Below are positions 10,797 to 19,777 of a stretch of DNA of 64,000 bases, one piece after another. The DNA comes from Nostoc mirabile CHAB5784. GTDB taxonomy: Bacteria; Cyanobacteriota; Cyanobacteriia; Cyanobacteriales; Nostocaceae. The stretch is from contig NZ_JAIVFS010000001.1 of assembly GCF_020829645.1 (NCBI RefSeq), positions 62,001-126,000 of the forward strand, written 5' to 3'. Within the stretch, counting starts at the first letter, position 1; the number at the start of each line of letters is the position of its first letter. Under the pieces are notes generated by a model that ran no database searches, was not told where the DNA came from, and was given only the letters and a program-made list of their open reading frames with translations. A program made the position numbers and the translations under genes.

Positions 10797-12686
10797 TTAT
10801 CCCCGTCGCCAAATCTTGATAGCGTCGTCATCGCCACCGCTAACTAGGGTTTGACCATCGGGACTGAAGGCGACGCATCTAACGTAATTGGAATGCCCTA
10901 TAAGTGTGCTGATTTCTCTGCCACTGTGTACGTGCCACAGTTTAATAGTATTGTCCCAACTGCCACTAGCGAGAAATTGCCCATCATGGCTAAAGGCAAC
11001 TGACCAAACTGAATCAGAATGACCAATGAGAGTACAAATTTCTTTGCCTGTATTTACATGCCACAGTTTAATTGTGTTGTCACCACTGCCACTGGCGATA
11101 ATTTCCCCATCCTTGCTAAAGGCAATACCGTTGACGAAGAAGGAATGGCCTAATAATGTGCAAATGTTTCTGCCTGTGTATACTTGCCATAATTTGATGG
11201 TGTAATCAGCACTGCCACTAGCCACAAGCTGCCTATCCTTGCTATTCGTTGCAGGCGTTCTTGGAGAGTAAGCAACTGATGAAACTGAGTCAGAATGGCC
11301 TATGAGAGTTTGGGCTTCTATGCCTGTGTGTACTTGCCACAGTTTAATTGTGTTGTCAGCACTACCACTAGCCAGAAATTTGCTATCTGGACTAAAGGCA
11401 ACGGAATTCACCCAATTAGTATGACCAGTAAGAGTACAAATTTCTTTTCCTGTGTTTACATCCCACAATTTGATGGTGTTATCCCAACTACCGCTAGCTA
11501 AGATTTCCCGGTTCTGGTTTGCAACTCCCGCAGATTTGCCAGACTCCCCTTGATAAGAAAGGTTTGGAGAGATTGGGCTAAAGGCGACGGAATGAACCAT
11601 ACTGGAATGACCAGAAGACCAACGACCCAGTTGACGCACTAGCTTGCCAGTACCCAGTTGCCAAAGTTTAATAGTATGGTCATTACTGCCGCTAGCAATC
11701 AATTGCCCGTCTGAGCTAATGGCGATCGCATGAACCATACTAGAATGACCTTTGAGGGTCTGTACACATTGCCACTTCTGTTGAGCTAATACAACAGGTG
11801 GAGGTGGTTTAAGTTTAGGCGTTATCACCAAGGTAGATGATATTGGTGCTATCTTATCGCCAGTATCAGGCCCCAATAAATCCAACCACTCCTGTACAGA
11901 CTGGGGACGATAGGTTGACTCCAAATCCATGCCGCACATAATAGCCTGATTTACCCTGTCGCTGATCTTAGGATTAAAATATTGTGGTGGTTCTAAATTA
12001 ATATTGTGACGTCTATCATCTGCACTCGTCGGTATAACTGCGGTAAGTAAATTATACAAAGTAGCAGCTAAGGCGTAGATATCAATATATTCTCCTCGTG
12101 GCGCTTCTGATTCATACTGTTCAGGTGGGGCAAAACCAGGAGTACGATATACTGTATGCCTTTGGATCATATTGGGAATAAATTCTCTAGCGATGCCAAA
12201 GTCTATCAGCACTGCTTCTGATTTATCAATGCGGATCATAATATTACGTGGTTTGAGATCCCGATGCAGCAGCCCTTTAGAGTGAATTAGCGTCAAAGCG
12301 TCCCCAATTTGCCTGATGTACAGTAGCGCTTCTGCTTCTGATAGCACCCCCATCCGTCTCAGGCGCTGTCCTAAGTCTTCGCCTTCGATGTACTCCATCA
12401 CCATGCAGGGCAAATTTCCCTCATCAAAGATGGTTTCTATCTGTACTATATGAGGATGGTGACACACAGCCAGTCGAACTGCTTCATCACGGAAGTCTTG
12501 CCGTAACTTGTTTCGGTGGAGTATCCAGGCAGGGTGATTCAGGATTTCTTCTTTGAGGGTTTTAATCACTCGCAGTTGATTCCGTTGATTTCTGGCAAGA
12601 TAAGTAATGCCAATTCCGCCTTCGCCTAGTTGGCTTTCAATAATGTAGCGTCCACCGAATAAAGACTTTCCTGCATTCCACACCAT
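10797..12686 (-). CDS. Ser/Thr protein kinase with seven WD40 repeats
   Basis: A Hanks-type kinase domain occupies residues about 13-275: glycine loop [13 protein letters not shown] lysine near 42, catalytic HRDLKPRN at 141-148, DFG at 162-164, and [21 protein letters not shown] short linker is followed by seven WD40 repeats (about 310-629). Each starts with GHS/GHT and ends in a DxTIKLW motif, enough for one closed beta-propeller. The kinase is presumably soluble, with the propeller binding partners. A truncated paralogue of its kinase part lies at 19778-20533. Several WD units are nearly identical, pointing to recent duplication or gene conversion. Confidence 0.96.
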   Translation of the reverse strand: MVWNAGKSLFGGRYIIESQLGEGGIGITYLARNQRNQLRVIKTLKEEILNHPAWILHRNKLRQDFRDEAVRLAVCHHPHIVQIETIFDEGNLPCMVMEYIEGEDLGQRLRRMGVLSEAEALLYIRQIGDALTLIHSKGLLHRDLKPRNIMIRIDKSEAVLIDFGIAREFIPNMIQRHTVYRTPGFAPPEQYESEAPRGEYIDIYALAATLYNLLTAVIPTSADDRRHNINLEPPQYFNPKISDRVNQAIMCGMDLESTYRPQSVQEWLDLLGPDTGDKIAPISSTLVITPKLKPPPPVVLAQQKWQCVQTLKGHSSMVHAIAISSDGQLIASGSNDHTIKLWQLGTGKLVRQLGRWSSGHSSMVHSVAFSPISPNLSYQGESGKSAGVANQNREILASGSWDNTIKLWDVNTGKEICTLTGHTNWVNSVAFSPDSKFLASGSADNTIKLWQVHTGIEAQTLIGHSDSVSSVAYSPRTPATNSKDRQLVASGSADYTIKLWQVYTGRNICTLLGHSFFVNGIAFSKDGEIIASGSGDNTIKLWHVNTGKEICTLIGHSDSVWSVAFSHDGQFLASGSWDNTIKLWHVHSGREISTLIGHSNYVRCVAFSPDGQTLVSGGDDDAIKIWRRG

Positions 12687-12974
12687 TAGTAATATTTGAC
12701 AATTCCTGGTATTTATTTTGGCACGGTATTCAGTTCAGCCAACACGAATTTTTGGAAATTCAATTTTCATTAGTGTTGTAGCTTTTTGAATAAGTTACTT
12801 AGAGAACATTTTCATTAACCTCAATAATTACTAATATAGAGTTGGGTATACCCTAATAGTTTTAGCTAAACTATACCTTTACACCAAAATTTTATTTGAT
12901 TGTTCATGCTAAAGCAAACGATGGCTTTAGCGATATTTGGTCATAATAATTTGACTTGTAGGTAATGTGAAATT
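12687..12974. other. Divergent intergenic region between kinase and heme sensor
   Basis: About 290 A/T-rich bases separate two divergently transcribed genes and so should contain both promoters. No specific operator is recognised. Confidence 0.5.
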
Positions 12975-13883
12975 ATGCTAAAGAATCTGAACCTGAAACA
13001 AAAGTTTACAATTTTACTACTGGTAATTCTGACATTCGGTTTGACCTTGAGTGGATTTGCTCTTTCTTCTCTGCTTAGAGAGAATGCTAAACAAGATATT
13101 AGCTCAACAGGTCTTATGCTCATGCAAACCATGAGTTCTGTTCGTAAATACACCAATACTCAAGTTAATCCAGAGTTAGCTGATAAATTGGAAACTGAGT
13201 TTTTGCCGCAAAGTGTACCTGCATACTCAGCACGGGAGGTATTTGATATTTTACGTAAAACACCAGACTACCGTGACTTCTTTTATAAAGAAGCAACTCT
13301 CAATCCTACAAATCTTCGGGATAAGGCTGACGCTTTTGAGACGGAAATTGTAGATAAGTTCAGAAATAAATCAGACCTTAAAGAATTGAGTGGATTTCGC
13401 TCAATTCCTGGTGGCGATATCTTTTACATTGCTCGTCCGCTACCAATTTCTGAACAAAGCTGTTTGGTCTGTCATAGTGTACCCGAAGCTGCACCTCCAA
13501 GTATGATTAATCTTTATGGTACATCTAATGGATTTGGGTGGAAGCTGAATGAAATTGTCGGCGCTCAGATTATTACAGTACCAGCAAATAACGTCATCAA
13601 CAAAGCCCATCAGTCTTCCTTACTAATTATTCTAATTGTATCAACTATTTTTATAGCTACTATCCTGTTAGTAAACTATTTCTTGAATCGACAAGTTGTT
13701 ATGCCTCTCAAACGCATGACTCGCATCGCCGAAGAAGTTAGTACTGGACATATGGATGTTGAATTCGAGCAGATGTCTAATGATGAAATCGGTAATTTAG
13801 CTAAAGCCTTTAAACGGATGCAGTTAAGTTTAGAAATGGCAATGAAAAGAATCAAACGCACTCAGGGAGGTATTGGGGACTAA
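12975..13883 (+). CDS. DUF3365 (Tll0287-like) c-heme sensor with HAMP domain, no output domain
   Basis: A 302-residue membrane protein. TM1 lies at about residues 11-32. An extracytoplasmic DUF3365 domain follows (about 38-205) with the c-type heme motif C-L-V-C-H at 163-167. TM2 lies at about 214-237, then a HAMP linker (NRQVVMPLKRMTRIAEEVS...DEIGNLAKAFKRM). The chain stops about 20 residues after HAMP with no kinase, cyclase or methyl-accepting domain. Tll0287-like domains bind heme and are thought to sense redox or gas ligands. The flanking Ser/Thr kinases on the opposite strand could be partners, but this is only inference from proximity. Confidence 0.9.
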   Translation: MLKNLNLKQKFTILLLVILTFGLTLSGFALSSLLRENAKQDISSTGLMLMQTMSSVRKYTNTQVNPELADKLETEFLPQSVPAYSAREVFDILRKTPDYRDFFYKEATLNPTNLRDKADAFETEIVDKFRNKSDLKELSGFRSIPGGDIFYIARPLPISEQSCLVCHSVPEAAPPSMINLYGTSNGFGWKLNEIVGAQIITVPANNVINKAHQSSLLIILIVSTIFIATILLVNYFLNRQVVMPLKRMTRIAEEVSTGHMDVEFEQMSNDEIGNLAKAFKRMQLSLEMAMKRIKRTQGGIGD

Positions 13884-13886
13884 AAT

Positions 13887-13919
13887 AATTCGTAATTCGT
13901 AATTCGTAATTCGTAATTC
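13887..13919. repeat. Heptamer short tandem repeat (AATTCGT)
   Basis: About five copies of AATTCGT start directly after the stop of the heme sensor gene. This is the inverse orientation of the AATTACG array at 10746. Confidence 0.95.
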
Positions 13920-13975
13920 AGTTGTGCAACGTAGATTTAGACTCAACCACAAAACTGGCTGCGCTTATTTGCTCT

Positions 13976-15226
13976 TTACGAGAATAAGCTTTTTTTGAAT
14001 TCAAAAGCTGCTTGAAAGTCAGGAATTTCCCTGGCTATGAGTTCAACAAATTGGTCAGGTGAAATGTAAGGATTTTCATCTAATATTTCTTCCATAACTA
14101 GATTTGCCATTGGCCCGATGTGGTAAGCTAACTCTTGCTGACAATGTTTGAGAAATGCTCGTTGGAGCGAAGGTTGCTGTTCTTTAATTCGCCCATTTTG
14201 CGGAATAGCCGGTGAAGTAGGTGAACTAAAAATTGTTTCTCCAGGTTGGTTGTATGACGGCGATATTGCCGACATAGCCTGAAATTCAGGATTAAATACG
14301 GTGGGGGGCAAATCATCAAGCATGATTGCAGGAGACATTACCACTTCTGGTTCTCCAATCCGCTCTAAATCTATAAGAACTTCCCTAGCTGTTTGGTATC
14401 GCTTGTTAGGTCTATCTGCCAACATTTGATCGAGTAGTTGAGCGAACCCATCAGTAACATAGGTATAATAACGCCAGTTCCATTCTAAGGAATATTGATC
14501 CATTAGTAAGGATGGATCTCTACCTGTAAGTAGTACAATAGCTGTTACCCCCAAAGCATAGAGGTCACTAGAGGGGGAACATAAACCCAAGCTAATCTGT
14601 TCGCGGGGAGCATACCCCACTTTGCCGACAAGGGACATTTTGCCAACAAAGGTCACCTGGCTGTTAGAACTTCTCCCTTCATTCATGTCAGCAATTTGCT
14701 TGCCTACACCGAAATCAATCAGCACTGGCAGATCCTTGCCATCAGGTAACATGATGTTATCAGGCGAAATATCTCTATGGATAATGTTGTGCTGGTGAAC
14801 ATATTCCAAAACAGGTAGCAGATTTTTTAGCCACTCTATAACTTCTTCTTGGGAAAAGTTTCTTCCTTGACGTTGAAGTTCTCCCAGCAGCCTAGAATAT
14901 GTTTTACCGTCAACATACTCTTGTACTAGGAATAACCGACCATCTCCTTCAAAGCAAGCTAAAAACTTGGGAATTTGAGGATGTTGCAATTGATGAAGAA
15001 TTTTTGCCTCTCTTTTAAATAAGTTGCGATATTGTTCCAGCCCACTCTCCCCTGTGCCAATGGGCGCAAACTCCTTGAGAACACAAGCTTCATTAAACCG
15101 ACGAGTGTCAAATGCCAAGTAAGTTCGCCCCAATCCTCCCTGTCCTAGAAGTTTTTGGATAATATAGCGGTTATCGATTAGAGTTCCAGCAGCTATTTCT
15201 GGTCTTGTCATAGGGGACTGTGACAT
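13976..15226 (-). CDS. Ser/Thr protein kinase with HRDIS variant catalytic loop
   Basis: A 416-residue kinase of the cyanobacterial Pkn type. The glycine loop is GQGGLGRTYLAFD, the lysine motif CVLKEFAP, the catalytic loop IIHRDISPDNIML and the metal motif DFGVGKQ. The catalytic loop has Ser where most kinases have Lys (HRDLK); this substitution recurs in cyanobacterial kinases. After about residue 275 a Pro/Ser-rich linker leads to a C-terminal helical region of about 80 residues (QRAFLKHCQQELAYHIGPMANLVMEEIL). That region resembles an effector or binding module not identified here. No transmembrane segment is seen. Confidence 0.92.
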   Translation of the reverse strand: MSQSPMTRPEIAAGTLIDNRYIIQKLLGQGGLGRTYLAFDTRRFNEACVLKEFAPIGTGESGLEQYRNLFKREAKILHQLQHPQIPKFLACFEGDGRLFLVQEYVDGKTYSRLLGELQRQGRNFSQEEVIEWLKNLLPVLEYVHQHNIIHRDISPDNIMLPDGKDLPVLIDFGVGKQIADMNEGRSSNSQVTFVGKMSLVGKVGYAPREQISLGLCSPSSDLYALGVTAIVLLTGRDPSLLMDQYSLEWNWRYYTYVTDGFAQLLDQMLADRPNKRYQTAREVLIDLERIGEPEVVMSPAIMLDDLPPTVFNPEFQAMSAISPSYNQPGETIFSSPTSPAIPQNGRIKEQQPSLQRAFLKHCQQELAYHIGPMANLVMEEILDENPYISPDQFVELIAREIPDFQAAFEFKKSLFS

Positions 15227-15835
15227 CTCATCGCACTCCTTGCGATTTTATGATTGATAGATTTTCTCATTTGCTGAAAGTCAGAAACTCTAGCTGATAT
15301 TGGCTTATAACATCCCTAAAATTGAGATTAGCATCAGTGTCAAGACAAGGAAATACACTCTTCTACAATCTTTCTACGGTCTTGTGTGACCAAATAGACA
15401 ATTTTTACCTGAGTAGTTCGATCATACTACTCATACTTACGTATTTTAGCAGCCGGAACATAATCAGTGTCTGCGGTAATCTCTGCGACTGCTCTGGACA
15501 TCGCTTTTTAGATTCGCACCCTCACCACATCTTACCCCTAGTAACTCTATTGGCACTGAGCTTTCGTACACTAAGTTAAGGATATAGCGTGATATCATAG
15601 TTTCTCAGAAAAACTGAGGTTTGCTATAGACTTGCCGAAGAAATTATTATATGTATTTCAAGTGATGAATATGCGTTAGCGCAGCTCGTCGTAGACATCG
15701 CTCTCAAAAATTAATCTTTCTGAGAGCTAATATTGTTAAAAGATAGCTGCTTCGGCATCGGCTATCAAAGTTTTCAGTACAGGTGATTCCTCAAAATCAG
15801 AAAATTCTGCTGCGTATTAGAAAAGACTCCTGAAA
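15227..15835. other. Intergenic region
   Basis: About 600 bases. An 85-codon frame at 15322-15579 (plus) has no recognisable family or ribosome site. A fragment of a dispersed GTCGTAGACATCGCT repeat occurs near 15690, and again near 20710. Nothing else is seen. Confidence 0.5.
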
Positions 15836-16690
15836 CTACAATAATTCATCTAGTTCATCAGGATTCACGCCTAACTGACGCAAACGTTCTGCTAATTGTT
15901 CTGCTTTTCGTTTGGCTTGAGCAGCTTCTTGTCTAGCTTCTGTAGCTTCTTGTTTCGCTTCTGTAGCTTCTTGTTCTGCAATAATAGCTCGTTCAGTTGC
16001 AGCAGCAGCTTCCTCTGTGGGTGCAGGAATTAATTCTCCCGCCAAAGTGAACCACCTTAACCATAACTTTTCAATATCTCGAAATGAACCTTGCCATAAG
16101 CCTAAACTTAAATCTATCTCTGGCATTAGTAGGTATCCATTAGTCAAGTTCATCGGTTCATAGTGACCGCCAACTAAGTGAAAAGCCCGAAGTTCATTAG
16201 TGTAGCGACTAAAAACAACATAGTAGGGAATCCGCAAAATTCGTTCATAAACTTCCCATTTGCTAGGAGGTTTATCTGCTGCACTTTCTCTTCTTGTACC
16301 TAAATCTTCGTCTTCCGTACCTGGAGATAATAACTCAACAACCACAAAGGGATTTGCTGGCTCTTGCCAAGTTACATAACTTAACCGTAAGTCCTGCCCT
16401 TTGTATAACTTTCCTACACCTACCACACCAAACCAATCTGGACGTTTATACCACAAAGGATGCTGTAAATCATAGTAGAGATTAAGATCAGCAGCACTGT
16501 AAACTAATTCTGAATTCCAGTTAATCGGCTGAAAAGTTAAGTATAAGAGTAAGGGTTGTAAAAAGTGGAAATCGTCTGGCAAGCCTGGTTCCTCTGGGTT
16601 GTCACTTGGTAAATCATACATCGTTGGTAGCGTTTCCCAAGGAGGAAGCGGCGGATCAGATTGAGGGATGTAATGGGGAGAAGAAGTCAT
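15836..16690 (-). CDS. Uma2 family (DUF820) endonuclease-like protein
   Basis: A 284-residue member of the Uma2/DUF820 family, which is greatly expanded in cyanobacteria and has a PD-(D/E)XK nuclease fold. Characteristic parts are YKRPDWFGVVGV, FVVVELLSPGTEDED, the Lys of PPSKWEVYERILRIPYYVVFSR, and YLMPEIDLSLGLWQG. The C-terminus is a charged coiled coil of EATEAKQEATEARQEA repeats ending in LRQLGVNPDELDELL, as in most family members. A second, decayed member is at 22358-23103. The biological role is unknown. Confidence 0.92.
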   Translation of the reverse strand: MTSSPHYIPQSDPPLPPWETLPTMYDLPSDNPEEPGLPDDFHFLQPLLLYLTFQPINWNSELVYSAADLNLYYDLQHPLWYKRPDWFGVVGVGKLYKGQDLRLSYVTWQEPANPFVVVELLSPGTEDEDLGTRRESAADKPPSKWEVYERILRIPYYVVFSRYTNELRAFHLVGGHYEPMNLTNGYLLMPEIDLSLGLWQGSFRDIEKLWLRWFTLAGELIPAPTEEAAAATERAIIAEQEATEAKQEATEARQEAAQAKRKAEQLAERLRQLGVNPDELDELL

Positions 16691-17085
16691 AATAAAAATT
16701 GGGTTTGATATTTTTCGGCTATTACTTTTATGGCTCTACCGTACTGATTATGCTAAATTCACAGCTTCCAAAAGGGAATAGGGAATAGGTAACAGAAGCG
16801 AATAGATGTGTACTGAGTTTTTTCACGCAATCAAATAAGATTCCTATAGAAGTAATAATGTTATTCCACAACTAGCTGCGAAGTGCTAGCGCACCGCTCT
16901 GCTAACGCCAAATTTTGAGATTACCTCTGCTACTATTATCTCTAAATGTTCGGCTTCCTTGGGTCAAATGCCACTGGACTCTAATCGTGAAACTTGCTCA
17001 AGGTTGGTAATTAGCGAGATATCACTTATTTAAAGGTATAAAAAATTTTCTTAATTGCTTATAAATAACTATTACTTTCTAAATT
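16691..17085. other. Intergenic region
   Basis: About 400 bases with no gene. It includes an imperfect palindromic fragment around 16876-16912 (GTGCTAGCGCACCGC...GCTAACGCC), similar to other dispersed Nostoc repeats. Confidence 0.45.
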
Positions 17086-17130
17086 ACTTGGGGAATACTG
17101 AAATTTAGTACCATTAAGGGCGTATGAAAA
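17086..17130 (+). promoter_or_regulatory. Conserved 5' element with inverted repeat, shared with the 46.4-kb paralogue
   Basis: The 45 bases before the ATG match the bases before the paralogous gene at 46397 almost position for position. Both contain GGGAATACTGAAAT, then AGTACC, then an AAGG ribosome site. The blocks GGGAATACT and AGTACC form an imperfect inverted repeat. Conservation outside the coding sequence suggests an operator or leader element common to both genes. Confidence 0.6.
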
Positions 17131-17598
17131 ATGGCAGATAATAAAGCCAGTGCAAAACTTTCCTCCGCAGACAGGGAAGCCGTGATGCAAGCTATTACTA
17201 CTATCCGTGAAAAGTTACCGTTCTTGATTGATTTGACAACCGAGGAGCGTAAAGCTTTACCCAAGCTGGGGGATAAGAGTCGGGCGTTTGTGAGTAAGGC
17301 ATTGGAAATCGGCACACAAAACCCTGACTTTTTACCTCGTTCTTTTGACTTGAATGATATGCGCCAAGATATCGAATTATTTGAAGCCCTGTATCCCATT
17401 TTGCTGTCGTTGACGCAACTGCAAGAACTGGTGGATGATACTTCTGTGGCTGTTGGTAGCGAAGCTTATGCGGCGGGTTTGATGATATATAACTATGCTA
17501 AAGCCAGTGGTAAAGGCTCTGGTTTAGAGTCAATGGTTGATGATTTAGGACGCAGATTTGCCCGGAAAGCTAAAAAAGTGCAACCACAAAGTTCATAA
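17131..17598 (+). CDS. Conserved hypothetical protein A1, paralogue of 45924-46397
   Basis: A 155-residue soluble, mostly helical protein that I cannot assign to a named family. It begins MADNKASAKLSSADREAVMQ. Invariant blocks shared with the paralogue at 46 kb are IREKLPFL, LGDKSRAFVSKALE/MGDKSRAFVSKALE, TQNP.FLPR.FDL, LLSLTQLQELVDDT and SEAYAA. Identity over the full length is roughly 60 percent by eye. The C-terminus is basic (GRRFARKAKK). There is no signal peptide or membrane segment. It is followed after about 75 bases by an array of 21-bp tandem repeats, a layout repeated at the second locus. DNA or RNA binding is possible but unproven. Confidence 0.85.
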   Translation: MADNKASAKLSSADREAVMQAITTIREKLPFLIDLTTEERKALPKLGDKSRAFVSKALEIGTQNPDFLPRSFDLNDMRQDIELFEALYPILLSLTQLQELVDDTSVAVGSEAYAAGLMIYNYAKASGKGSGLESMVDDLGRRFARKAKKVQPQSS

Positions 17599-17674
17599 GT
17601 CGAGAAATTAACTCAACGCTTCTACCTAAAAACCTAAAATTTATAGCTCTGAGCTTGGGTATTTCAGTTTCAAG

Positions 17675-17905
17675 TGAAAAACTCCCAGTTCAGAGCTTAA
17701 ATTTTGCTGTTGTCAGCGAGAACGTTCTTGTTTCAAATGAGAATATTTTCGTTTGAAGTGAGAATGTTTTGGTTTTAAACGAGAACTTTCCGGCTTCAAG
17801 TGAGAATGTTCTGGTTGAAAACGAGAAATTTCCGGTTTGAAGTGAGAATGTTTTCGTTTGAAGTTAAAAAGTTTGTGTTTAGAACTAAACAGTTGTAGAT
17901 TAAAG
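17675..17905. repeat. 21-bp tandem repeat array downstream of A1
   Basis: About 11 consecutive 21-base units. The seven central units (17717-17863) share the pattern (C/T)GAGAA......GTTT.AA(G/A). Two units on the left and two on the right keep the 21-base register but have diverged. No spacers lie between units, so this is not a CRISPR. The period equals two helical turns and seven codons; the open frame on the minus strand follows from that period and is not considered a gene. Confidence 0.9.
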
Positions 17906-17907
17906 AG

Positions 17908-17939
17908 CAATACGGTTTAGATAAGGAGAATCGTAGCGA
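17908..17939. repeat. Partial end of a GCAATAC-type dispersed element
   Basis: The segment GCAATACGGTTTAGATAAGG followed by AGAATCGTAG matches the left end of the nested element at 18582-18719. It abuts the stop codon of the HNH pseudogene. Confidence 0.6.
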
Positions 17940-18043
17940 CTAAGTAAGTCGGGGATCTTCATGAGGAGGATGTAAGCTAGCTTTAACCCAAAAACCCCGC
18001 GCACTCTGAATGGAGTCATCTTCTGGATAGCGTTCGTCGTTAA

Positions 18044-18206
18044 GAGGCTGTTTGAAAAGTCCTTTTGTTAGTAGCAAAAAGTTTTAGATCCCCCTAAATC
18101 CCCCTTTTCAAGGGGGACTTTGATTCTAATTCCCCCCTTTTTAAGGGGGGCTAGGGGGGATCAACGAGTACTTAAAATCACAGCTAACCACTTTTCAAAC
18201 AACCTC
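18044..18206. mobile_element. Miniature element, GAGG...CCTC family, copy 1
   Basis: 163 bp with terminal inverted repeats (GAGGCTGTTTGAAAAGT / ACTTTTCAAACAACCTC type) and a 3-bp TAA duplication (18041-18043, 18207-18209). The interior has C-rich and G-rich hairpins (CCCCCTAAATCCCCC / GGGGGGCTAGGGGG). It carries no gene, so movement would need a transposase supplied in trans. It splits the HNH endonuclease gene. A 3-bp TWA target is typical of IS5/PIF-type elements. Confidence 0.9.
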
Positions 18207-18531
18207 TAAGATCGAGTCGCTTGCAGGTTACTCTACCAATGGGGGTAACTCCGATAATTGTCCTACCATTTGCTGACCACAGAAAATGCTCTGACCAAAT
18301 TTGTTGACGAGGATTAAATAGAGGTACTACTGCTTTAGTCTCTAAGTCATATCCCGCAACAAAGTTGTAGCGACGTTCATTACAACGACGACAAGCCAAG
18401 GCTAAATTATTAAGTTCATCAGAACCACCAATAGATTTTGGTATCAAATGGTCTACTGTAAATCTTGTTGTGGAAATGCGTTCTGGAGAATGGCAATACT
18501 CACACAGATAATTGGCGCGTTTCCGAACAAT

Positions 18532-18813
18532 AGACCTCTTGCATAAGTGGAATAGACCCCCCTTAATCCCCCCTTATAAAGCAATACGCTTGGGTTAAGG
18601 ATAATCGTAGGTTGGGTGGAACTTAAGTGTTACCCAACAAACCCGCGTCGTAGGTTGGGTTTCGTTCCTCCACCCAACCTACGCAGTTTATGGTTTTTGG
18701 CGCTAACTGAACTGTATTGCCTTATAAAGGGGGGAAACTTGAAATCTTGCTCCCTCCCCAATACATCGGGGAGGGTTGGGGAGGGGTGATTCAAGGATTT
18801 TTGCAAGAAGTCT
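18532..18813. mobile_element. Miniature element, AGAC...GTCT family, with nested insertion
   Basis: 282 bp with ends AGACCTCTTGCATAAG and (reverse) AGACTTCTTGCAAAAA, flanked by AAT on both sides (18529-18531, 18814-18816). It lies within codon 9 of the HNH gene. Removal of a second element nested inside (18582-18719) leaves about 134 bp, similar in plan to the GAGG family with internal C-rich/G-rich arms but with different ends. Confidence 0.85.
18582..18719. mobile_element. Nested GCAATAC-ended repeat element
   Basis: 138 bp with ends (G)CAATACGC... and ...CTGTATTG(C), flanked by CCTTATAAAG on both sides (18572-18581 and 18720-18729), i.e. an 8-10 bp target duplication. The interior contains a GTAGGTTGGGT / ACCCAACCTAC inverted pair. 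Related sequence occurs at 17908-17939 and 50343-50425. Confidence 0.8.
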
Positions 18814-18832
18814 AATTTCTTTAGTAGCATCA

Positions 18833-19076
18833 TCAATCATTGTGTTGAGCTACCAGCATGGCATTGATATGGGTGAAAATTCTATCTAGTTCTCCAATTT
18901 CTTCAAGTGCGATAATTTCTTCTGGAGTTAGTAAATCAGCTTTTTTTCGTTCTAACAGTTCTTCCATCCGTGCTTGCAGTTCATCATTAAATTTGTTCAA
19001 AGTCAGCTATAGAAATTTGTACAGCAATAGGTTGCTGATTTTCATTCATGACGTAATTTTTAGTAATTTCTGGCAT
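18833..19076 (-). pseudogene. Frameshifted small antitoxin-like gene upstream of HNH
   Basis: Reading from an ATG at 19076 gives MPEITKNYVMNENQQPIAVQ and stops after FEQI. Shifting frame at that point continues KFNDELQARMEELLERKKAD to VAQHND, ending at 18833 and overlapping the HNH start (ATGATTGATG). The second part is clearly homologous to the 94-residue protein at 21492-21776 (shared DEL.ARM.EL......L.PEE...LE.IGEL). It is either one gene broken by a frameshift or a fusion of two partial genes. Confidence 0.7.
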
Positions 19077-19130
19077 TTTTATGACATCTGATTGATTGCG
19101 AGTTCCACTTACTATTTTGATTTATTCACA

Positions 19131-19370
19131 CTATAGTAATAGTTTAATTTCGGTCGATTCTCCTAACGCTTCATTGACTACGATTAACTTACCCTGTTCA
19201 TCAGCACCTAATTGGTGGTTAGCATTGAGCAATTCAATTCCATAAATTGTGCCATCAGGAGCAATATCTACATTCATTTCGTCACTGACTTGAATTGTTT
19301 CTACTTGTGCAGTTTTTTCTTGGAGATAGATATAAGCTATGTTGGATCTTGGATCGTAAGTAAGTTTCAT
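19131..19370 (-). CDS. DUF2283 domain protein
   Basis: A 79-residue protein of the DUF2283 family. It starts with the diagnostic MKLTYDPRSNIAYIYL, followed by DEMNVDIAPDGTIYGIELLNA. It lies 13 bases downstream of the DUF4258 gene on the same strand, and this pairing recurs in cyanobacteria and resembles a type II toxin-antitoxin pair. DUF2283 would then be the antitoxin partner. No experimental function is known to me. Confidence 0.88.
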   Translation of the reverse strand: MKLTYDPRSNIAYIYLQEKTAQVETIQVSDEMNVDIAPDGTIYGIELLNANHQLGADEQGKLIVVNEALGESTEIKLLL

Positions 19371-19383
19371 TGAAATTCTCCCT

Positions 19384-19635
19384 TTAAAAGTATTTGACGA
19401 TAACTGTAATAACTAACCAATATTCTTCTTCTTGAACAGCTATTACTTCAACTTTTTTAGTAGTATAAAACTTTCCATTCCATTCAGCATTGGAGGGAAA
19501 GTTACATCTAAATCCAGTTCTACCAAATTGAGCAGGAAAAGTAACACCATGTTCGACTGTGGCAATAACTTCTGCTTCTGTTGCCCCACGTTCATTTAAT
19601 CGTGCTTGTGCATGGGGATGCAACCTGACGTTCAT
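19384..19635 (-). CDS. DUF4258 domain protein, likely toxin-like partner
   Basis: An 83-residue protein with the DUF4258 pattern: HPHAQARLNERGATEAEVIATVEHG followed by a Phe-rich strand region and VIAVQEEEYWLVITVIVKYF. The fold is related to RelE-like small proteins. It is immediately upstream of DUF2283, giving a toxin-first two-gene unit. The gene looks intact. The ATG at 19635 is the only reasonable start. Confidence 0.88.
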   Translation of the reverse strand: MNVRLHPHAQARLNERGATEAEVIATVEHGVTFPAQFGRTGFRCNFPSNAEWNGKFYTTKKVEVIAVQEEEYWLVITVIVKYF

Positions 19636-19777
19636 ATATGCTTTAATCTTAACTCCTACAAATTCTACATTTTAATCGACTTGCGTTATTAAACCGAAAA
19701 TAAATTTCTAGGCAGTTTATGTTAATAGCGAAATACCTTGTCAAGTATTAATACTATTTAACGCTGTTATTGCCAGA

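Larger units (their letters stand above)
17940..18840 (-). pseudogene. HNH endonuclease gene split by two miniature elements
   Basis: Three coding pieces lie on the minus strand: MIDDATKEI (start at 18840), then VRKRANYLCEYCHSPERIS through VTCKRLDL, then NDERYPEDD to HEDPRLT ending at 17940. Between piece 1 and 2 lies an element at 18532-18813 flanked by AAT; between 2 and 3 lies an element at 18044-18206 flanked by TAA. Removing each element with one target copy gives one continuous HNH endonuclease of about 150 residues. It has C-E-Y-C, the HNH core VDHLIPKSIGGSDELNNLALACRRCN and FWVKASLHPP. As it stands the gene cannot give a full-length product; the central piece alone could be read as 87 residues ending inside the element. 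Confidence 0.9.

Noticed and set aside
15322..15579. 85-codon plus-strand frame in the gap between kinase and Uma2
   Set aside because: No recognisable motif and no good start context.
17675..17905. Possible CRISPR array
   Set aside because: Units are contiguous with no unique spacers and no cas genes are near; the same applies to 45525-45756.
17713..17910. Open frame of HSHFKPE-like repeats over the A1 array
   Set aside because: Same reason as at A2, and here on the strand opposite to A1, so it is not a conserved protein product.
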